Positions 34,063-43,306 are shown, counted from the first letter of the stretch. The stretch is 64,000 bases of DNA from Pectinatus haikarae (GCF_030813505.1 NZ_JAUSUE010000011.1); one strand, 5' to 3'. Notes: generated by a model from the sequence alone, not told the origin. Program-made: numbers and translations.

Positions 34063-34286
34063 GTGCGCATTAAATAGTTAAGTGTGTGAAAATGCACTGA
34101 ATAAAAATATATCCGCTGGCGAAGTGAACAATATACTAATCTTTGAATATGAATGAAAGGTCTAACTGCGTTTATACAACTCATTATGCAGTTTCCTGTA
34201 TTTATAAGTTGCAGCCTTATTCAATAGCAGATAAATTCAAACTGTTTAGCTATAAGATTAATTTGTAATGCCATTATAGATTTTTA
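34063..34286. other. intergenic spacer without recognised gene
   Basis: About 220 bases between the tRNA-Ser terminator and the livJ-like promoter. It is A/T rich and has no frame with a ribosome site, no T-box and no recognised riboswitch core. Confidence 0.5.
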
Positions 34287-34315
34287 TTGCAAAAATTTAA
34301 TGATAATGATATACT
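34287..34315 (+). promoter_or_regulatory. promoter of the livJ-like gene
   Basis: TTGCAA (34287-34292), 17-nt spacer, TATACT (34310-34315). Initiation near 34322 gives a leader of about 120 nt. Confidence 0.65.
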
Positions 34316-34352
34316 AAGCCTACCGAAATCTAATAAATGTTTTTGTGCGATG

Positions 34353-34415
34353 AAGCCTGTTAACAAAACAGCAATATTCTGTAGTTATTGCTGTTTTGTT
34401 AACAGGCTTTTATTT
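34353..34415 (+). terminator. leader terminator upstream of livJ-like gene
   Basis: A perfect 23-bp stem, arms 34353-34375 and 34387-34409, loop of 11 nt, followed by TTATTTTC. It lies between the promoter at 34287 and the gene start at 34443, so it can act as an attenuator. No known aptamer precedes it. Confidence 0.8.
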
Positions 34416-34442
34416 TCGGAAAATATATTGGGAGTGAAAATT

Positions 34443-35609
34443 ATGTTAAAAAGCAAAATTTTAAAGGCCGCAGCATTATCCGGTGCACTATTCTTTGCGA
34501 TTTTGGGGACTGGCTGCGGAGCCGGCGGTTCCGATACGATCAAGATTGGCGGAGATCTTGAACTGACAGGAAATAATGCATCTTACGGAACCTCAACAGC
34601 CAATGGTGCGCAGCTTGCCTTTGACGAAATAAATACGGCAGGCGGTATTGACGGCAAAAAAATTGAATTCATAAAAGCAGATAATAAATCAGAACCCGCA
34701 GAAGCTGCAAATGCTATTACAAAATTGATCTCATCAGACAAGGTATCTGTTATTCTCGGCGCATGCACATCGTCAAATACAATGGCAATCACGCAAATTG
34801 CTAATGATAGTAAAATTCCTCTTGTAAGTTCATTTTCCACTAATGCAAAGGTTACCGTAAGCGATGATGGCAAGGTTAATCCTTATGTGTACCGCGTCTG
34901 CTTTATTGATCCATTTCAGGGCACTGTAATGGGGAATTTTGCTACAAATACATTGAAAGTAAAAAAAGTTGCCGTGTATATCGACAACAGTTCCGATTAC
35001 TCTAAGGGGCTTGCACATTTCTTCGAAGAAGGCTTCACTAAAAACGGCGGGCAGATTGTAGCCGAAGAAGCATATTTGCAGAAAGACAGTGATTTTAAAG
35101 CAACATTGACAAAAATTGCGGCAACAAATCCTGATATGATTTATGTCCCGGGATATTATGAAGAAGTGGGCAAAATAATAAAGCAGGCACGTGATCTTGG
35201 TATAACAGTGCCAATAACCGGCGGAGACGGATGGGACAGCAGCAAGCTGGTTGATATTGCCGGAGCAGATGCTTTGAATAATACTTATTTTACGAATCAT
35301 TATTCTGTCCAGAATAAAACACCGGAAGCAGATAAATTTATTACGGCGTACAAAGATAAATATAAACAGGATCCTGACGCAGCGGCAGTCCTTGGCTATG
35401 ATGCAGCAACTATGATCATAGATGCTATAAAACGAGCAGGCAGCGCCGATCCAGAAAAAATAAATACGGCTCTTGCGGCTACTAAAGATTTGCAGCTGGT
35501 TTCTGGTAAAATTACAATAGACAAAGATCACAATCCGGTAAAGCAGGCTGTTATAATAGAATTCAAAGATGGTAAACAGACTTTCAAACAGGCTATATCA
35601 CCGGAATGA
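34443..35609 (+). CDS. ABC transporter substrate-binding lipoprotein, branched-chain amino acid type
   Basis: A 388-residue periplasmic-binding protein of the LivJ/Peripla_BP_6 family. The N-terminal lipoprotein signal is MLKSKILKAAALSGALFFAI with lipobox LGTGC. The mature part starts DTIKIGGDLELTGNNASYGT and contains QLAFDEINTAGGIDGKKIEFI and LGACTSSNTMA, typical of this family. ATG 34443 has GGGAG 8 nt upstream. No livHMGF permease or ATPase genes are adjacent, so it is an orphan that must borrow a transporter or act as a receptor. Expression is probably attenuated by the leader terminator. Confidence 0.9.
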   Translation: MLKSKILKAAALSGALFFAILGTGCGAGGSDTIKIGGDLELTGNNASYGTSTANGAQLAFDEINTAGGIDGKKIEFIKADNKSEPAEAANAITKLISSDKVSVILGACTSSNTMAITQIANDSKIPLVSSFSTNAKVTVSDDGKVNPYVYRVCFIDPFQGTVMGNFATNTLKVKKVAVYIDNSSDYSKGLAHFFEEGFTKNGGQIVAEEAYLQKDSDFKATLTKIAATNPDMIYVPGYYEEVGKIIKQARDLGITVPITGGDGWDSSKLVDIAGADALNNTYFTNHYSVQNKTPEADKFITAYKDKYKQDPDAAAVLGYDAATMIIDAIKRAGSADPEKINTALAATKDLQLVSGKITIDKDHNPVKQAVIIEFKDGKQTFKQAISPE

Positions 35610-35693
35610 CGGATTTCCTGAGGTGAATAGTGAGCAATAGGCGCATACATGTGTCAGTGCGTTTATATTCCAAAAAAATAACAGCTTTATGTG

Positions 35694-35727
35694 GTGATCC
35701 TCAGGTTTATGACCTGGGGATTATTTG
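35694..35727 (+). terminator. probable terminator after livJ-like gene
   Basis: ATCCTCAGGT (35697-35706), loop TTATG, ACCTGGGGAT (35712-35721) with one G-U, then TATTTGC. Weak U tract. Confidence 0.55.
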
Positions 35728-35792
35728 CAGGGAAAAGCTTTTTAAAAGCAGACACGCTTAAACCAATAAAAGATGTTTCGAGGAACCTTGTA

Positions 35793-35821
35793 TTGATAAT
35801 GCCTATCATCTGTGCTATATT
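35793..35821 (+). promoter_or_regulatory. promoter of enolase gene
   Basis: TTGATA (35793-35798), 17-nt spacer, TATATT (35816-35821). Gives a leader of about 120 nt before the enolase start. Confidence 0.55.
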
Positions 35822-35949
35822 ATATACAATATAGTGATTAAGCTGATTCAGCAATTACGATAATCCATTTTTCATTTGACAGAGAATATAGCTGTTGGAT
35901 GGCAATAGTGCATATTATGGAATATTATTATAAGGGAGATGTTTGTATA

Positions 35950-37257
35950 ATGGTTTTTGACAAGTTGAAGATTGAAAAAGTAATAGGCAGAGAAATTGTA
36001 GATTCTCGGGGCAATCCAACCGTCGAGGCAGAAGTAGTTTTAAAAGGCGGAAGCATAGGCAGAGCAGCATCTCCAAGTGGTGCTTCTACTGGTGAATTTG
36101 AAGCATTGGAACTTCGTGATGAAGATAAAAGCCGCTTCCTTGGCAAAGGGGTCACCAAAGCTGTTAATAATGTAAATACCATTATTAATGATGCAGTCAA
36201 AGGCTTGGATGCATCGGATGTTTATGCTGTTGATCGAGCTATGTTCAAGGCTGACGGAACTGATGATAAATCAAAACTAGGAGCAAATGCAATTTTGGCT
36301 GTTTCTATTGCCAGCGCTAAGGCAGCTGCGGCAGCTTTGGAAATTCCTTTGTATCGTTTTTTTGGCGGGATATATGGCAACAGACTGCCGGTACCGATGA
36401 TGAACATATTAAACGGCGGTGCCCATGCTACCAACACTGTAGATATACAGGAATTTATGATAATGCCTGTCGGCGCTCCCTCTTTTAAGGAAGGTCTGCG
36501 CTGGTGTACAGAAGTATTTCATACATTGCAGAAAATACTGAAGTCTAAAGGGCTTGCAACATCTGTAGGCGATGAAGGCGGTTTCGCACCGAATCTTTCT
36601 ACAAATGAAGAGGTTTTGGATATTATTCTTGAAGCAGTTAAAAAAGCCGGCTATGAACCCAAAAAAGACTTCATGCTTGCACTTGATCCTGCCGCCAGTG
36701 AATGGAAGGGCAGCAAGAAGGGCGAATATCTTTTGCCGAAATCAGGAAAGAAATTTACTAATGATGAGCTGGTTGACTATTGGGCGGGTCTTTGCGAAAA
36801 ATATCCGATAGTATCATTGGAAGATGGACTCGATGAAGAAGATTGGGACGGATGGCGCAAGCTCACTGAAAGGCTTGGACGGAAAGTTCAGCTGGTAGGT
36901 GACGATTTGTTTGTAACCAATACACAGCGTTTAGCTAAAGGTATCCATGGCGGATGTGCAAATTCTATACTGATAAAGCTTAATCAGATCGGATCAGTAT
37001 CAGAAACACTTGAAGCAATCAAAATGGCGCATAAAGCAGGTTATACGGCTGTAACATCCCACCGTTCGGGTGAAACAGAAGATACCACTATCGCAGATTT
37101 GGCAGTGGCACTGAATACATGCCAGATCAAGACAGGAGCACCAAGCCGCAGTGAACGTGTAGCAAAATACAATCAGCTGCTGAGAATCGAAGAAGAGCTG
37201 GGGGAAAGTGCAGTTTATCCCGGCATGGCTGCTTTCAATCAATGTCATGAAATCTGA
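35950..37257 (+). CDS. eno: enolase (phosphopyruvate hydratase)
   Basis: Glycolytic enzyme interconverting 2-phosphoglycerate and phosphoenolpyruvate. The 435 residues match the family. Motifs: EIVDSRGNPTVEAEV, SGASTGEFEALELRD (mobile loop), GDEGGFAPNL (catalytic Glu), ALDPAASEW and LVGDDLFVTN (Mg ligands), IKLNQIGSVSET (catalytic Lys) and SHRSGETEDTTIADLAVA signature. The start ATG 35950 (MVFDKLKIEKVIGREI) matches homologues, with GGGAG 11 nt upstream; the open frame to 35899 is leader. Monocistronic between its own promoter and a large terminator. Confidence 0.98.
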   Translation: MVFDKLKIEKVIGREIVDSRGNPTVEAEVVLKGGSIGRAASPSGASTGEFEALELRDEDKSRFLGKGVTKAVNNVNTIINDAVKGLDASDVYAVDRAMFKADGTDDKSKLGANAILAVSIASAKAAAAALEIPLYRFFGGIYGNRLPVPMMNILNGGAHATNTVDIQEFMIMPVGAPSFKEGLRWCTEVFHTLQKILKSKGLATSVGDEGGFAPNLSTNEEVLDIILEAVKKAGYEPKKDFMLALDPAASEWKGSKKGEYLLPKSGKKFTNDELVDYWAGLCEKYPIVSLEDGLDEEDWDGWRKLTERLGRKVQLVGDDLFVTNTQRLAKGIHGGCANSILIKLNQIGSVSETLEAIKMAHKAGYTAVTSHRSGETEDTTIADLAVALNTCQIKTGAPSRSERVAKYNQLLRIEEELGESAVYPGMAAFNQCHEI

Positions 37258-37282
37258 AAAAAATATTATTTGATAGAAAAAG

Positions 37283-37376
37283 AACTTGAGTTTATGTTTG
37301 AGCTGTTTCTTATAAGTCGTACTTTTAGGTCTGACTTATAAGGACAGCTCAATTTTATAGACTCAAGTTTTTTTAT
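37283..37376. terminator. nested three-part bidirectional terminator after enolase
   Basis: Outer stem AACTTGAGT (37283-37291)/ACTCAAGTT (37361-37369) encloses TTGAGCTGT/ACAGCTCAA and an inner TTATAAGTC/GACTTATAA. TTTTTATTTT follows. The composite cruciform-like structure spans about 87 nt between convergent genes. Confidence 0.85.
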
Positions 37377-38743
37377 TTTTTACGGATTGGCGAAGCGGGT
37401 AATCCCGCAAGTTTTTTTGTACGGAATAATTTATACCAAAGCATAGGTACCAGCATCATCGGCAGGCCGGTATATAAAGCTGATCGCAGATCTTCGGTAA
37501 AAACCATTACCAGAAGGCAGAGAACCTGAATGAAGATGCCAAAAAGCGTAATATAAGGGAAAAAAGGTGTTTTGTATTTCAGCGTATGAACGAGATTTGC
37601 TTTTATTAATTTTCTGCGAAAATTGTATTGACTCCAACAGATCGATATCCAGGCCATTGCACCGGTAAAACCTGACACAGCAAGCAGATATGTATAAGCG
37701 AGAGAACTCGTATCATAAGTATAAAGAAAAATAATCAGCCAGCAGCCGATAATCGATACAAAAATTGAGTTTTGCGGCATTCCCTGCGCATTCAGACGAC
37801 CGAGCCATTTTGGTGCCATGTTAAGCCGGGCAAGAGCTTGGAGAGCCCGGCCGCTGCCGTAGAGTCCGGAATTTGAACAGGAGATGGCTGCCGTTAAAAC
37901 GACAAAAGCAAAACCGGAAGCCAATTGATCGAGACCATATTCCTGAAGCGCGGCTGCAAAGGGGCTTTCTGAAAGTCCTGCGTGATTCCAGGGGAAGATA
38001 GAGATGAGCAGAAAGACGGGGATAATGTAAAGGGCAATGATCCGCCAGCTCACATTTCTGACTGCAATAGGAATACTTTTTTCAGGATCTTTGCATTCCC
38101 CTGCGGCCAGACCTATTATTTCAGAGCCCTGAAAATTGACTAAAATGATGACCATTGTTATGAAAATAGACCAATAGCCATTGGGCGCGAATCCGCCGTT
38201 ATTCAATAAAATATCAGTTCCTATATAGTGGCTGCCGATAAGACCTATGCAGATCGCAAAAGCAGTGCCGCTGAAAATGATAAGTGCCGCGATTTTTATC
38301 AGAGAGAGCCAAAATTCGCTTTCACCGAATTTGCCTACACTGAGGACGTTTATTAATGTTATTATGAAACCAAAAATTATTGCCCAGCCAACCTGTCCTA
38401 TTTGCGGCATGAAGTTATGCATGATTATTCCGGCAGCAATCATTTCAGACGGAACATAGGCAATCCAGTTCATCCAGTATGCCCAGCCTACGCCGCAGGC
38501 CCATACAGGCGAGATATATTCGTTGGTGTAGTTGACAAACGATCCGGATACCGGCTTGGCAACAGCCAGCTCCGCCAGGCAGAGCATGACGCAAAAAACG
38601 ATGAGACCGCCCAGTAAATATGCCAAAATAGCAGCAGGACCGGCTTTTTCAAGAATATATCCTGTACCAAGAAAATAACCGCTGCCGATGATACCACCAA
38701 GAGATATCAATTGCAAATGTCTGTTTTTCAGGCTGCGATGCAT
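37373..38743 (-). CDS. APC-family amino acid permease (AAT/GABA permease type)
   Basis: A polytopic inner-membrane amino acid:proton symporter of about 456 residues with 12 helices. The N-terminal LKNRHLQLISLGGIIGSGYFLGTG and ELAVAKPVSGSFVNYTNEYISPVWAC are signatures of the AAT group (ProY, GabP, AroP relatives). The start is uncertain: ATG 38743 (MHRSLKNRH) fits homologues but lacks a clear ribosome site; ATG 38779 and GTG 38758 are in frame. Substrate not predictable. Monocistronic. Confidence 0.88.
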   Translation of the reverse strand: MHRSLKNRHLQLISLGGIIGSGYFLGTGYILEKAGPAAILAYLLGGLIVFCVMLCLAELAVAKPVSGSFVNYTNEYISPVWACGVGWAYWMNWIAYVPSEMIAAGIIMHNFMPQIGQVGWAIIFGFIITLINVLSVGKFGESEFWLSLIKIAALIIFSGTAFAICIGLIGSHYIGTDILLNNGGFAPNGYWSIFITMVIILVNFQGSEIIGLAAGECKDPEKSIPIAVRNVSWRIIALYIIPVFLLISIFPWNHAGLSESPFAAALQEYGLDQLASGFAFVVLTAAISCSNSGLYGSGRALQALARLNMAPKWLGRLNAQGMPQNSIFVSIIGCWLIIFLYTYDTSSLAYTYLLAVSGFTGAMAWISICWSQYNFRRKLIKANLVHTLKYKTPFFPYITLFGIFIQVLCLLVMVFTEDLRSALYTGLPMMLVPMLWYKLFRTKKLAGLPASPIRKK

Positions 38744-38972
38744 ACTATGAAGTTTTTCCACTATTAATAACACGACCATTCTTATTTAAATTAAAAGTGA
38801 CCTAATATATTATCGGGCACAATTGAGATAATACTACAAAAAAACATAATTAGCTATAAAAAACAAAAAAATAAATATGTTATACATAAATGAAAAAATT
38901 GGCTATAATATATACAGCTTTTAGAGGTCATCAGCCGTTGCGGATATGAGGCGAAAGGGTAATGCGGAAAGT

Positions 38973-39620
38973 ATGGAAAATCAAATGCTGGAAAGATATA
39001 AAACATTAAAAAATACTGCGACAGTCGAATATATAATAAACAAATCCCGCTTTATAGTGAATGCAAAAAGAACGGAAAATGAGCAGGCTGCTGCGGCATT
39101 TATTATTTCAATAAAAAAGAAGTACTGGGATGCAACGCATAATTGTTCGGCCTACATAATAGGCAGTAAAGCTGATCAAAAAAAAGCAGATGATGACGGA
39201 GAGCCGTCGGGAACAGCCGGACATCCTATGCTTGATGTTTTAGAAAAGAAAAAAATTTCAGATCTGACTGTAGTGGTCAGCAGATATTTCGGAGGTATAA
39301 AACTGGGAGCGGGGGGATTGATACGTGCATATGGACATGGTGTTTCATCTGTCTTGGCGGCTGCCATAATTGTAGAAAGAACACCGTTTGAAAAAGTGGA
39401 ACTCGAATTTGCTTATACTTTTATGGGGCGCCTGGAAAATTGTTTGCATAAAACTGATATATGTGTTTTGCAAAAGGATTACGCTGATGCAGTAAAATTT
39501 ACAGTATTGATAGGTATTGAAGAAAGCAAGCAAATCTTGGATACCATAAACGATCTTACGGCGGGCAGCTGTATTATAAATAACTTAGGCTATGTCTACT
39601 ATGATGTTCAGCTCTCTTGA
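38973..39620 (+). CDS. yigZ: YigZ/IMPACT family protein
   Basis: A 215-residue two-domain protein (UPF0029/IMPACT N-terminal domain, DUF1949 ferredoxin-like C-terminal domain). Diagnostic segments are NKSRFIVNAKR, KYWDATHNCSAYIIG, DDDGEPSGTAGHPML and VVVSRYFGGIKLGAGGLIRAYG. Bacterial members are widespread and poorly understood; structural work suggests nucleic-acid or translation-related roles. Start taken as ATG 38973 with AAAGGG 13 nt upstream; ATG 38946 and 38985 are alternatives. It stands alone. Confidence 0.88.
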   Translation: MENQMLERYKTLKNTATVEYIINKSRFIVNAKRTENEQAAAAFIISIKKKYWDATHNCSAYIIGSKADQKKADDDGEPSGTAGHPMLDVLEKKKISDLTVVVSRYFGGIKLGAGGLIRAYGHGVSSVLAAAIIVERTPFEKVELEFAYTFMGRLENCLHKTDICVLQKDYADAVKFTVLIGIEESKQILDTINDLTAGSCIINNLGYVYYDVQLS

Positions 39621-39631
39621 AATCGGCAAAA

Positions 39632-39660
39632 AATAAAGCCACCCTCGAAAGGGTGGTCTC
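39632..39660. terminator. terminator between yigZ and flavin reductase genes
   Basis: CCACCCT (39639-39645), tetraloop CGAA, AGGGTGG (39650-39656). On the minus strand it is followed by CTTTATTTTTT, so it mainly serves the leftward gene. Confidence 0.8.
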
Positions 39661-39676
39661 AGAACGGAACACTATT

Positions 39677-40174
39677 TTAATCTTCGTAGGCAGCGAGGAT
39701 CTCCCCAAAATAAAGAGTATGCCAATCGTTGTCGCTGTACCATTTGTCTGCTGCATCAGCAGATAAGTTTTTAGGAAGCATATTTTGCTGGTAAATTATT
39801 TTGCATTCAAGGTGTAATCCCGCACCGGCTATTACAGGTGTGTCGATTTTCTGACCTTTTTGTGCAGTGAGCGAGGCAGCGGTAAATTTATCTGTGTCAC
39901 GGCCGGATTTTGTACCGCAGATACCTAATGCCGCATGCATATCATGTGTAGGAACACTTACCGCAAATTCATGGCTTTTTTCAATTATGGACCATGTGAA
40001 CCGCGATTTTCTTACCATTGTCATAAAAATGGGCTTGCCCCAAATAAAACCGATACTACCCCAGGCAATAGTCATCGTATTTACTGTATCAGCCGATTTG
40101 GTCGTAAGAAAAGCGCCTTTTTTTAAAACCTCCACAATCTGGTCGGAAACGGCTAATGGATCGATTAGTTTCAT
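39677..40174 (-). CDS. flavin reductase family (FMN-binding) protein
   Basis: A 165-residue flavin-reductase-like (DIM6/NTAB) split-barrel protein binding FMN. Typical features: the substrate/flavin segment VNTMTIAWGSIGFIWGKPIFMTMVRKSRFTW, then FAVSVPTHD and CGTKSGRDTDKF, a motif common in clostridial members. ATG 40174 has AAGGAGG 8 nt upstream; the frame open to 40198 is leader. Probably cytoplasmic, redox partner unknown. It lies just downstream of serC on the same strand, 39 nt apart, and may be co-transcribed. Confidence 0.88.
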   Translation of the reverse strand: MKLIDPLAVSDQIVEVLKKGAFLTTKSADTVNTMTIAWGSIGFIWGKPIFMTMVRKSRFTWSIIEKSHEFAVSVPTHDMHAALGICGTKSGRDTDKFTAASLTAQKGQKIDTPVIAGAGLHLECKIIYQQNMLPKNLSADAADKWYSDNDWHTLYFGEILAAYED

Positions 40175-40213
40175 ATAGAAAGCCTCCTTAAAAAACACAT
40201 TAGCAATGAAAAA

Positions 40214-41305
40214 TTATTTATTGGCAGTTTGGAATTGTTCCATAAAATCAGTCAGGCATTTTACTCCGTCGTAAGACATTGCATTGTATATGGAAGCACG
40301 CAGACCACCAACAGAACGATGTCCCTTTATACCGCAAAGCTTATTATCTTTTGCTTCGGCGATGAATTTTGCTTCAAGTTCTTCTGTGGGCAGGCGGAAA
40401 GTGACGTTCATGAACGAACGACTGTCTTTTTCGGCATGGCCTTTATAAAAGCCGCTACTGCTGTCGATGACATCATATAATAAGGAGGCTTTTTTTGCGT
40501 TCCGTTCAGCTATGGCAGTGAGTCCTCCCTGTCTTTTAAGCCATGAAGCCACTTTGCCGACCATATAAATGCAGAAAGCAGGAGGGGTGTTGTACAGTGA
40601 ATTTTTTTGGCTGTATGTATTGTAGCGCAGCATAGTAGGAATGTTCTCAGGGCTGTTTTCTATAAAAGATTTTTTAGCAACAACAATGGTTACTCCGGCA
40701 GGTCCGAGGTTTTTTTGAACACCGGCATAAATAAGAGAAAATTTGCTGAAATCAAGAGGACGTGAGAGCATATCGGAAGACATATCAGCTACCAGAGGTA
40801 TACCGTTTGTTTCGGGAATATAATGATATTCTGTGCCGTAGATGGTATTATTATAGCAGACGTGAAGATATGAGGCATCAGCACTTATTTTAAGCTCATT
40901 CTGTTTGGGAATATTGCGGAAATCGTTATCCTTGCTGGAAGCTGCAACAGTGCCAACGCCCTGAATTTCAGCCTCTTTATAGGCTTTGCTTGCAAAGCTG
41001 CCGGATAATACATAATTCCCTTTTTTATCGGCGGCGGCAAAATTCATTGGTACCATGGCGAACTGCATGCTGGCACCGCCTTGGATAAATAATACATCAT
41101 AATCAGAACCTAAGCCCATCAGTTCTTTAATATCTTCTTTTGCCTGATTGTGGACGGCATCATATTCTTTGGCACGATGGCTGATTTCCATAATGGACAT
41201 GCCGCTGCCGCTGAAATTGAGCAGTTCTTCCTGTGCCTGTTTTAAAACTTCCAAAGGAAGTGTGGCCGGTCCGGGATTAAAATTATATACACGATTTGCT
41301 TCCAC
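40214..41305 (-). CDS. serC: phosphoserine aminotransferase
   Basis: PLP enzyme of serine (and possibly pyridoxine) synthesis transferring the amino group of glutamate to 3-phosphohydroxypyruvate. The 363 residues match SerC. NFNPGPATLPLEVLKQAQ at the N-terminus, SHRAKEYDAVHNQA, and the PLP lysine in YAGVQKNLGPAGVT are diagnostic; GGLRASIYNAM is the C-terminal signature. The start is GTG with AGGAGG 8 nt upstream. No serA or serB is adjacent. Confidence 0.96.
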   Translation of the reverse strand: MEANRVYNFNPGPATLPLEVLKQAQEELLNFSGSGMSIMEISHRAKEYDAVHNQAKEDIKELMGLGSDYDVLFIQGGASMQFAMVPMNFAAADKKGNYVLSGSFASKAYKEAEIQGVGTVAASSKDNDFRNIPKQNELKISADASYLHVCYNNTIYGTEYHYIPETNGIPLVADMSSDMLSRPLDFSKFSLIYAGVQKNLGPAGVTIVVAKKSFIENSPENIPTMLRYNTYSQKNSLYNTPPAFCIYMVGKVASWLKRQGGLTAIAERNAKKASLLYDVIDSSSGFYKGHAEKDSRSFMNVTFRLPTEELEAKFIAEAKDNKLCGIKGHRSVGGLRASIYNAMSYDGVKCLTDFMEQFQTANK

Positions 41306-41535
41306 TGTAAAACCTCCAAAAATAATTACAGATTGCGCTCTGAGAAAACTAAAAGTTGAAATTCGCGCATTATCATTACATAATTTTACGCTAAATATAT
41401 CACATCGTCAAGGGAATGAACGGCTGCATCTGCAGCTTTGATCCGGCAAATAAAAATATCCTTGCAGAAGGAAGACAGTCGCATTTTGCCGGGAAAAATA
41501 TTATAATATAAAATAATTGTAGGGGGGATTATACA

Positions 41536-42030
41536 GTGAGAAGTAAAAAAGAGACGGAAAGTATAACACTGCTTGGGCAAAAGGACGTAAAGTATAATTA
41601 CGGCTACAGTCCAGAGATTTTGGAAACATTTGAAAATAAACATCCAAACAGGGACTACTGGGTCAAATTCAACTGTCCTGAGTTCACGAGCCTGTGTCCT
41701 ATAACCGGGCAGCCGGATTTTGCCACAATATATATATCTTATATTCCGGACAGGATAATGGTCGAAAGCAAGTCGCTGAAGCTTTATCTTGTCAGCTTCA
41801 GAAATCACGGTGATTTTCATGAAGATGTAGTCAATATAATAATGGATGATCTGATAAATTTAATGCAGCCGCGGTATATTGAGATCTGGGGCAAATTTCT
41901 GCCGCGCGGCGGTATATCGATCGATCCCTATGTCAATTATGGGCGCCCGGCCTCAAAATATGAGGAGATAGCACAGCAGCGTTTTATTCAGCATGATATG
42001 AATGGCATGGATAAGATCGATAATAGATAA
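41536..42030 (+). CDS. queF: NADPH-dependent 7-cyano-7-deazaguanine reductase
   Basis: QueF reduces preQ0 to preQ1 in queuosine synthesis. The 164 residues fit the short, unimodular YkvM-type form. The nucleophilic Cys lies in FTSLCPITGQPDFA; the NADPH motif is ESKSLKLYLVSFRNHGDFHED. Start GTG 41536 with AGGGGGGAT 7 nt upstream. A preQ1 riboswitch, which is common before queF, was looked for but not recognised in the leader. Other que genes are not in the window. Confidence 0.95.
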   Translation: MRSKKETESITLLGQKDVKYNYGYSPEILETFENKHPNRDYWVKFNCPEFTSLCPITGQPDFATIYISYIPDRIMVESKSLKLYLVSFRNHGDFHEDVVNIIMDDLINLMQPRYIEIWGKFLPRGGISIDPYVNYGRPASKYEEIAQQRFIQHDMNGMDKIDNR

Positions 42031-42031
42031 A

Positions 42032-42063
42032 AAGTGCGTTTGCCAAAAAGGGCAAACGCACTT
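42032..42063. terminator. bidirectional terminator after queF
   Basis: AAGTGCGTTTGCC (42032-42044) and GGCAAACGCACTT (42051-42063), perfect 13 bp, loop AAAAAG. The U tract is on the minus strand, serving the HD-GYP gene. Confidence 0.85.
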
Positions 42064-42115
42064 CACAGTGATGATATTTGTTTCGGAAAGGCAGGCATCT
42101 GTGGATAAAGGCGGA

Positions 42116-43189
42116 TTATTTGGGATTATATTCTATAATGTTGATATTATTATGAAGCCGTTCCTCATTGAGATCCAGCACAGTGTCATCGTTTATTCTT
42201 ATGATGGGAAGAGTTGAGTAGCCGGCAGGATAATAAACGATCTGACCGCGTCTGCCATCGCTGAGGCCTACTACAGAACCCAGAAAAGAGTTTTGGATAT
42301 TAGTGATAAAGGGAATGCAGATCTGGACATCCAGAGCGGTAAACATGCTCTTGCCAATCATTTCAACAGCATCAAATGGTGTATGTTTGACTTCACCCTC
42401 ATGCTCGGTGGTGATGTTGTCATAAAAATCGGCGATCATAATAATGCGTGCATATTCGTCTATATCGTTACCGCTCACGCCGAAAGGCTCGCCTGTGCCG
42501 TCCATGGCTTCATGGTGCTGCAGTGCCGCCGCACGAACTCCGTCGGAAATGCCGGGGCGGTCGGATAAGATTTTTTGGCCGTTTATTGTATGTTGTATAT
42601 AAAGTTCGTAATCTTCCGGCTTTAGTGTTTTGGAATTTCTGTTGACAATTCTCTGCGGCATCATGGTTTTGCCGATATCATGCAAAAATCCCGCAAGAAT
42701 AAGGTCATTTATTTTACTTTCACTGAAGCGGAGCCATTTGCCGATAACTCCGGATAATATGGAAACACGCACTGAATGATGGCAGACGCTATCGCTGATA
42801 TTACTCAACGTATATAAAAAATCAATGACACCGCTCTCTTTGACTGTTGGCAGAAGTGAATTTTTTACTTTTTCGCCGGTTTTTTCTATGGATGAATTTT
42901 CGCCCTTGCCAACACTGGCAAAAAGTTCATTTGCTTCTGAAACGACATCATTGTATTTTTTTACGAAGGCATTTTCTTTATTGAACATGATCTCTACGAC
43001 TTGATAATTGCCGCTTAGTTCAAAATCATCTTTTATGTATGCAAAAGGCATATTTAAAAATTCCAGTCTGGTTATATGTGCCTGAGTCAGCATGGTACCC
43101 GATGATAAGATGACGACCATTTTATCATTGATAATTGTGCGTCCCAGTATCATACCGGGCATCAGCTTGTCAATGCTTAGCTTTTTCAC
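42116..43189 (-). CDS. HD-GYP domain protein (variant motif)
   Basis: A 357-residue cytoplasmic protein. The N-terminal part (about 1-100, KLMPGMILGRTIINDKMVVILSSGTMLT) is the short domain often found before HD-GYP domains. The HD domain has HSVRVS, FLHDIGKTMMP and AALQHHEAMDGTGEPFG. HD-GYP proteins hydrolyse cyclic di-GMP with a bi- or trinuclear metal centre; here the GYP tripeptide reads GEP, which weakens prediction of full phosphodiesterase activity. No GGDEF or receiver domain is attached. ATG with GGAGG 7 nt upstream. Confidence 0.88.
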   Translation of the reverse strand: MKKLSIDKLMPGMILGRTIINDKMVVILSSGTMLTQAHITRLEFLNMPFAYIKDDFELSGNYQVVEIMFNKENAFVKKYNDVVSEANELFASVGKGENSSIEKTGEKVKNSLLPTVKESGVIDFLYTLSNISDSVCHHSVRVSILSGVIGKWLRFSESKINDLILAGFLHDIGKTMMPQRIVNRNSKTLKPEDYELYIQHTINGQKILSDRPGISDGVRAAALQHHEAMDGTGEPFGVSGNDIDEYARIIMIADFYDNITTEHEGEVKHTPFDAVEMIGKSMFTALDVQICIPFITNIQNSFLGSVVGLSDGRRGQIVYYPAGYSTLPIIRINDDTVLDLNEERLHNNINIIEYNPK

Positions 43190-43306
43190 ATGTAGACCTC
43201 CTTGTTATATGAATATAATGTATATATTCTTTATAGAAATTATAAATCCTACTTTCGGACAGTCAATTCTTCTGCTAATACTAAAAATTAAGATGGGGGT
43301 ATCTGA

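Noticed and set aside
34316..34442. T-box leader before the LivJ-like gene
   Set aside because: The leader is too short and has no T-box sequence or specifier stem; only the terminator is present.
41306..41535. preQ1 riboswitch upstream of queF
   Set aside because: The expected compact stem with C-rich loop and A-rich tail was not found in the leader.
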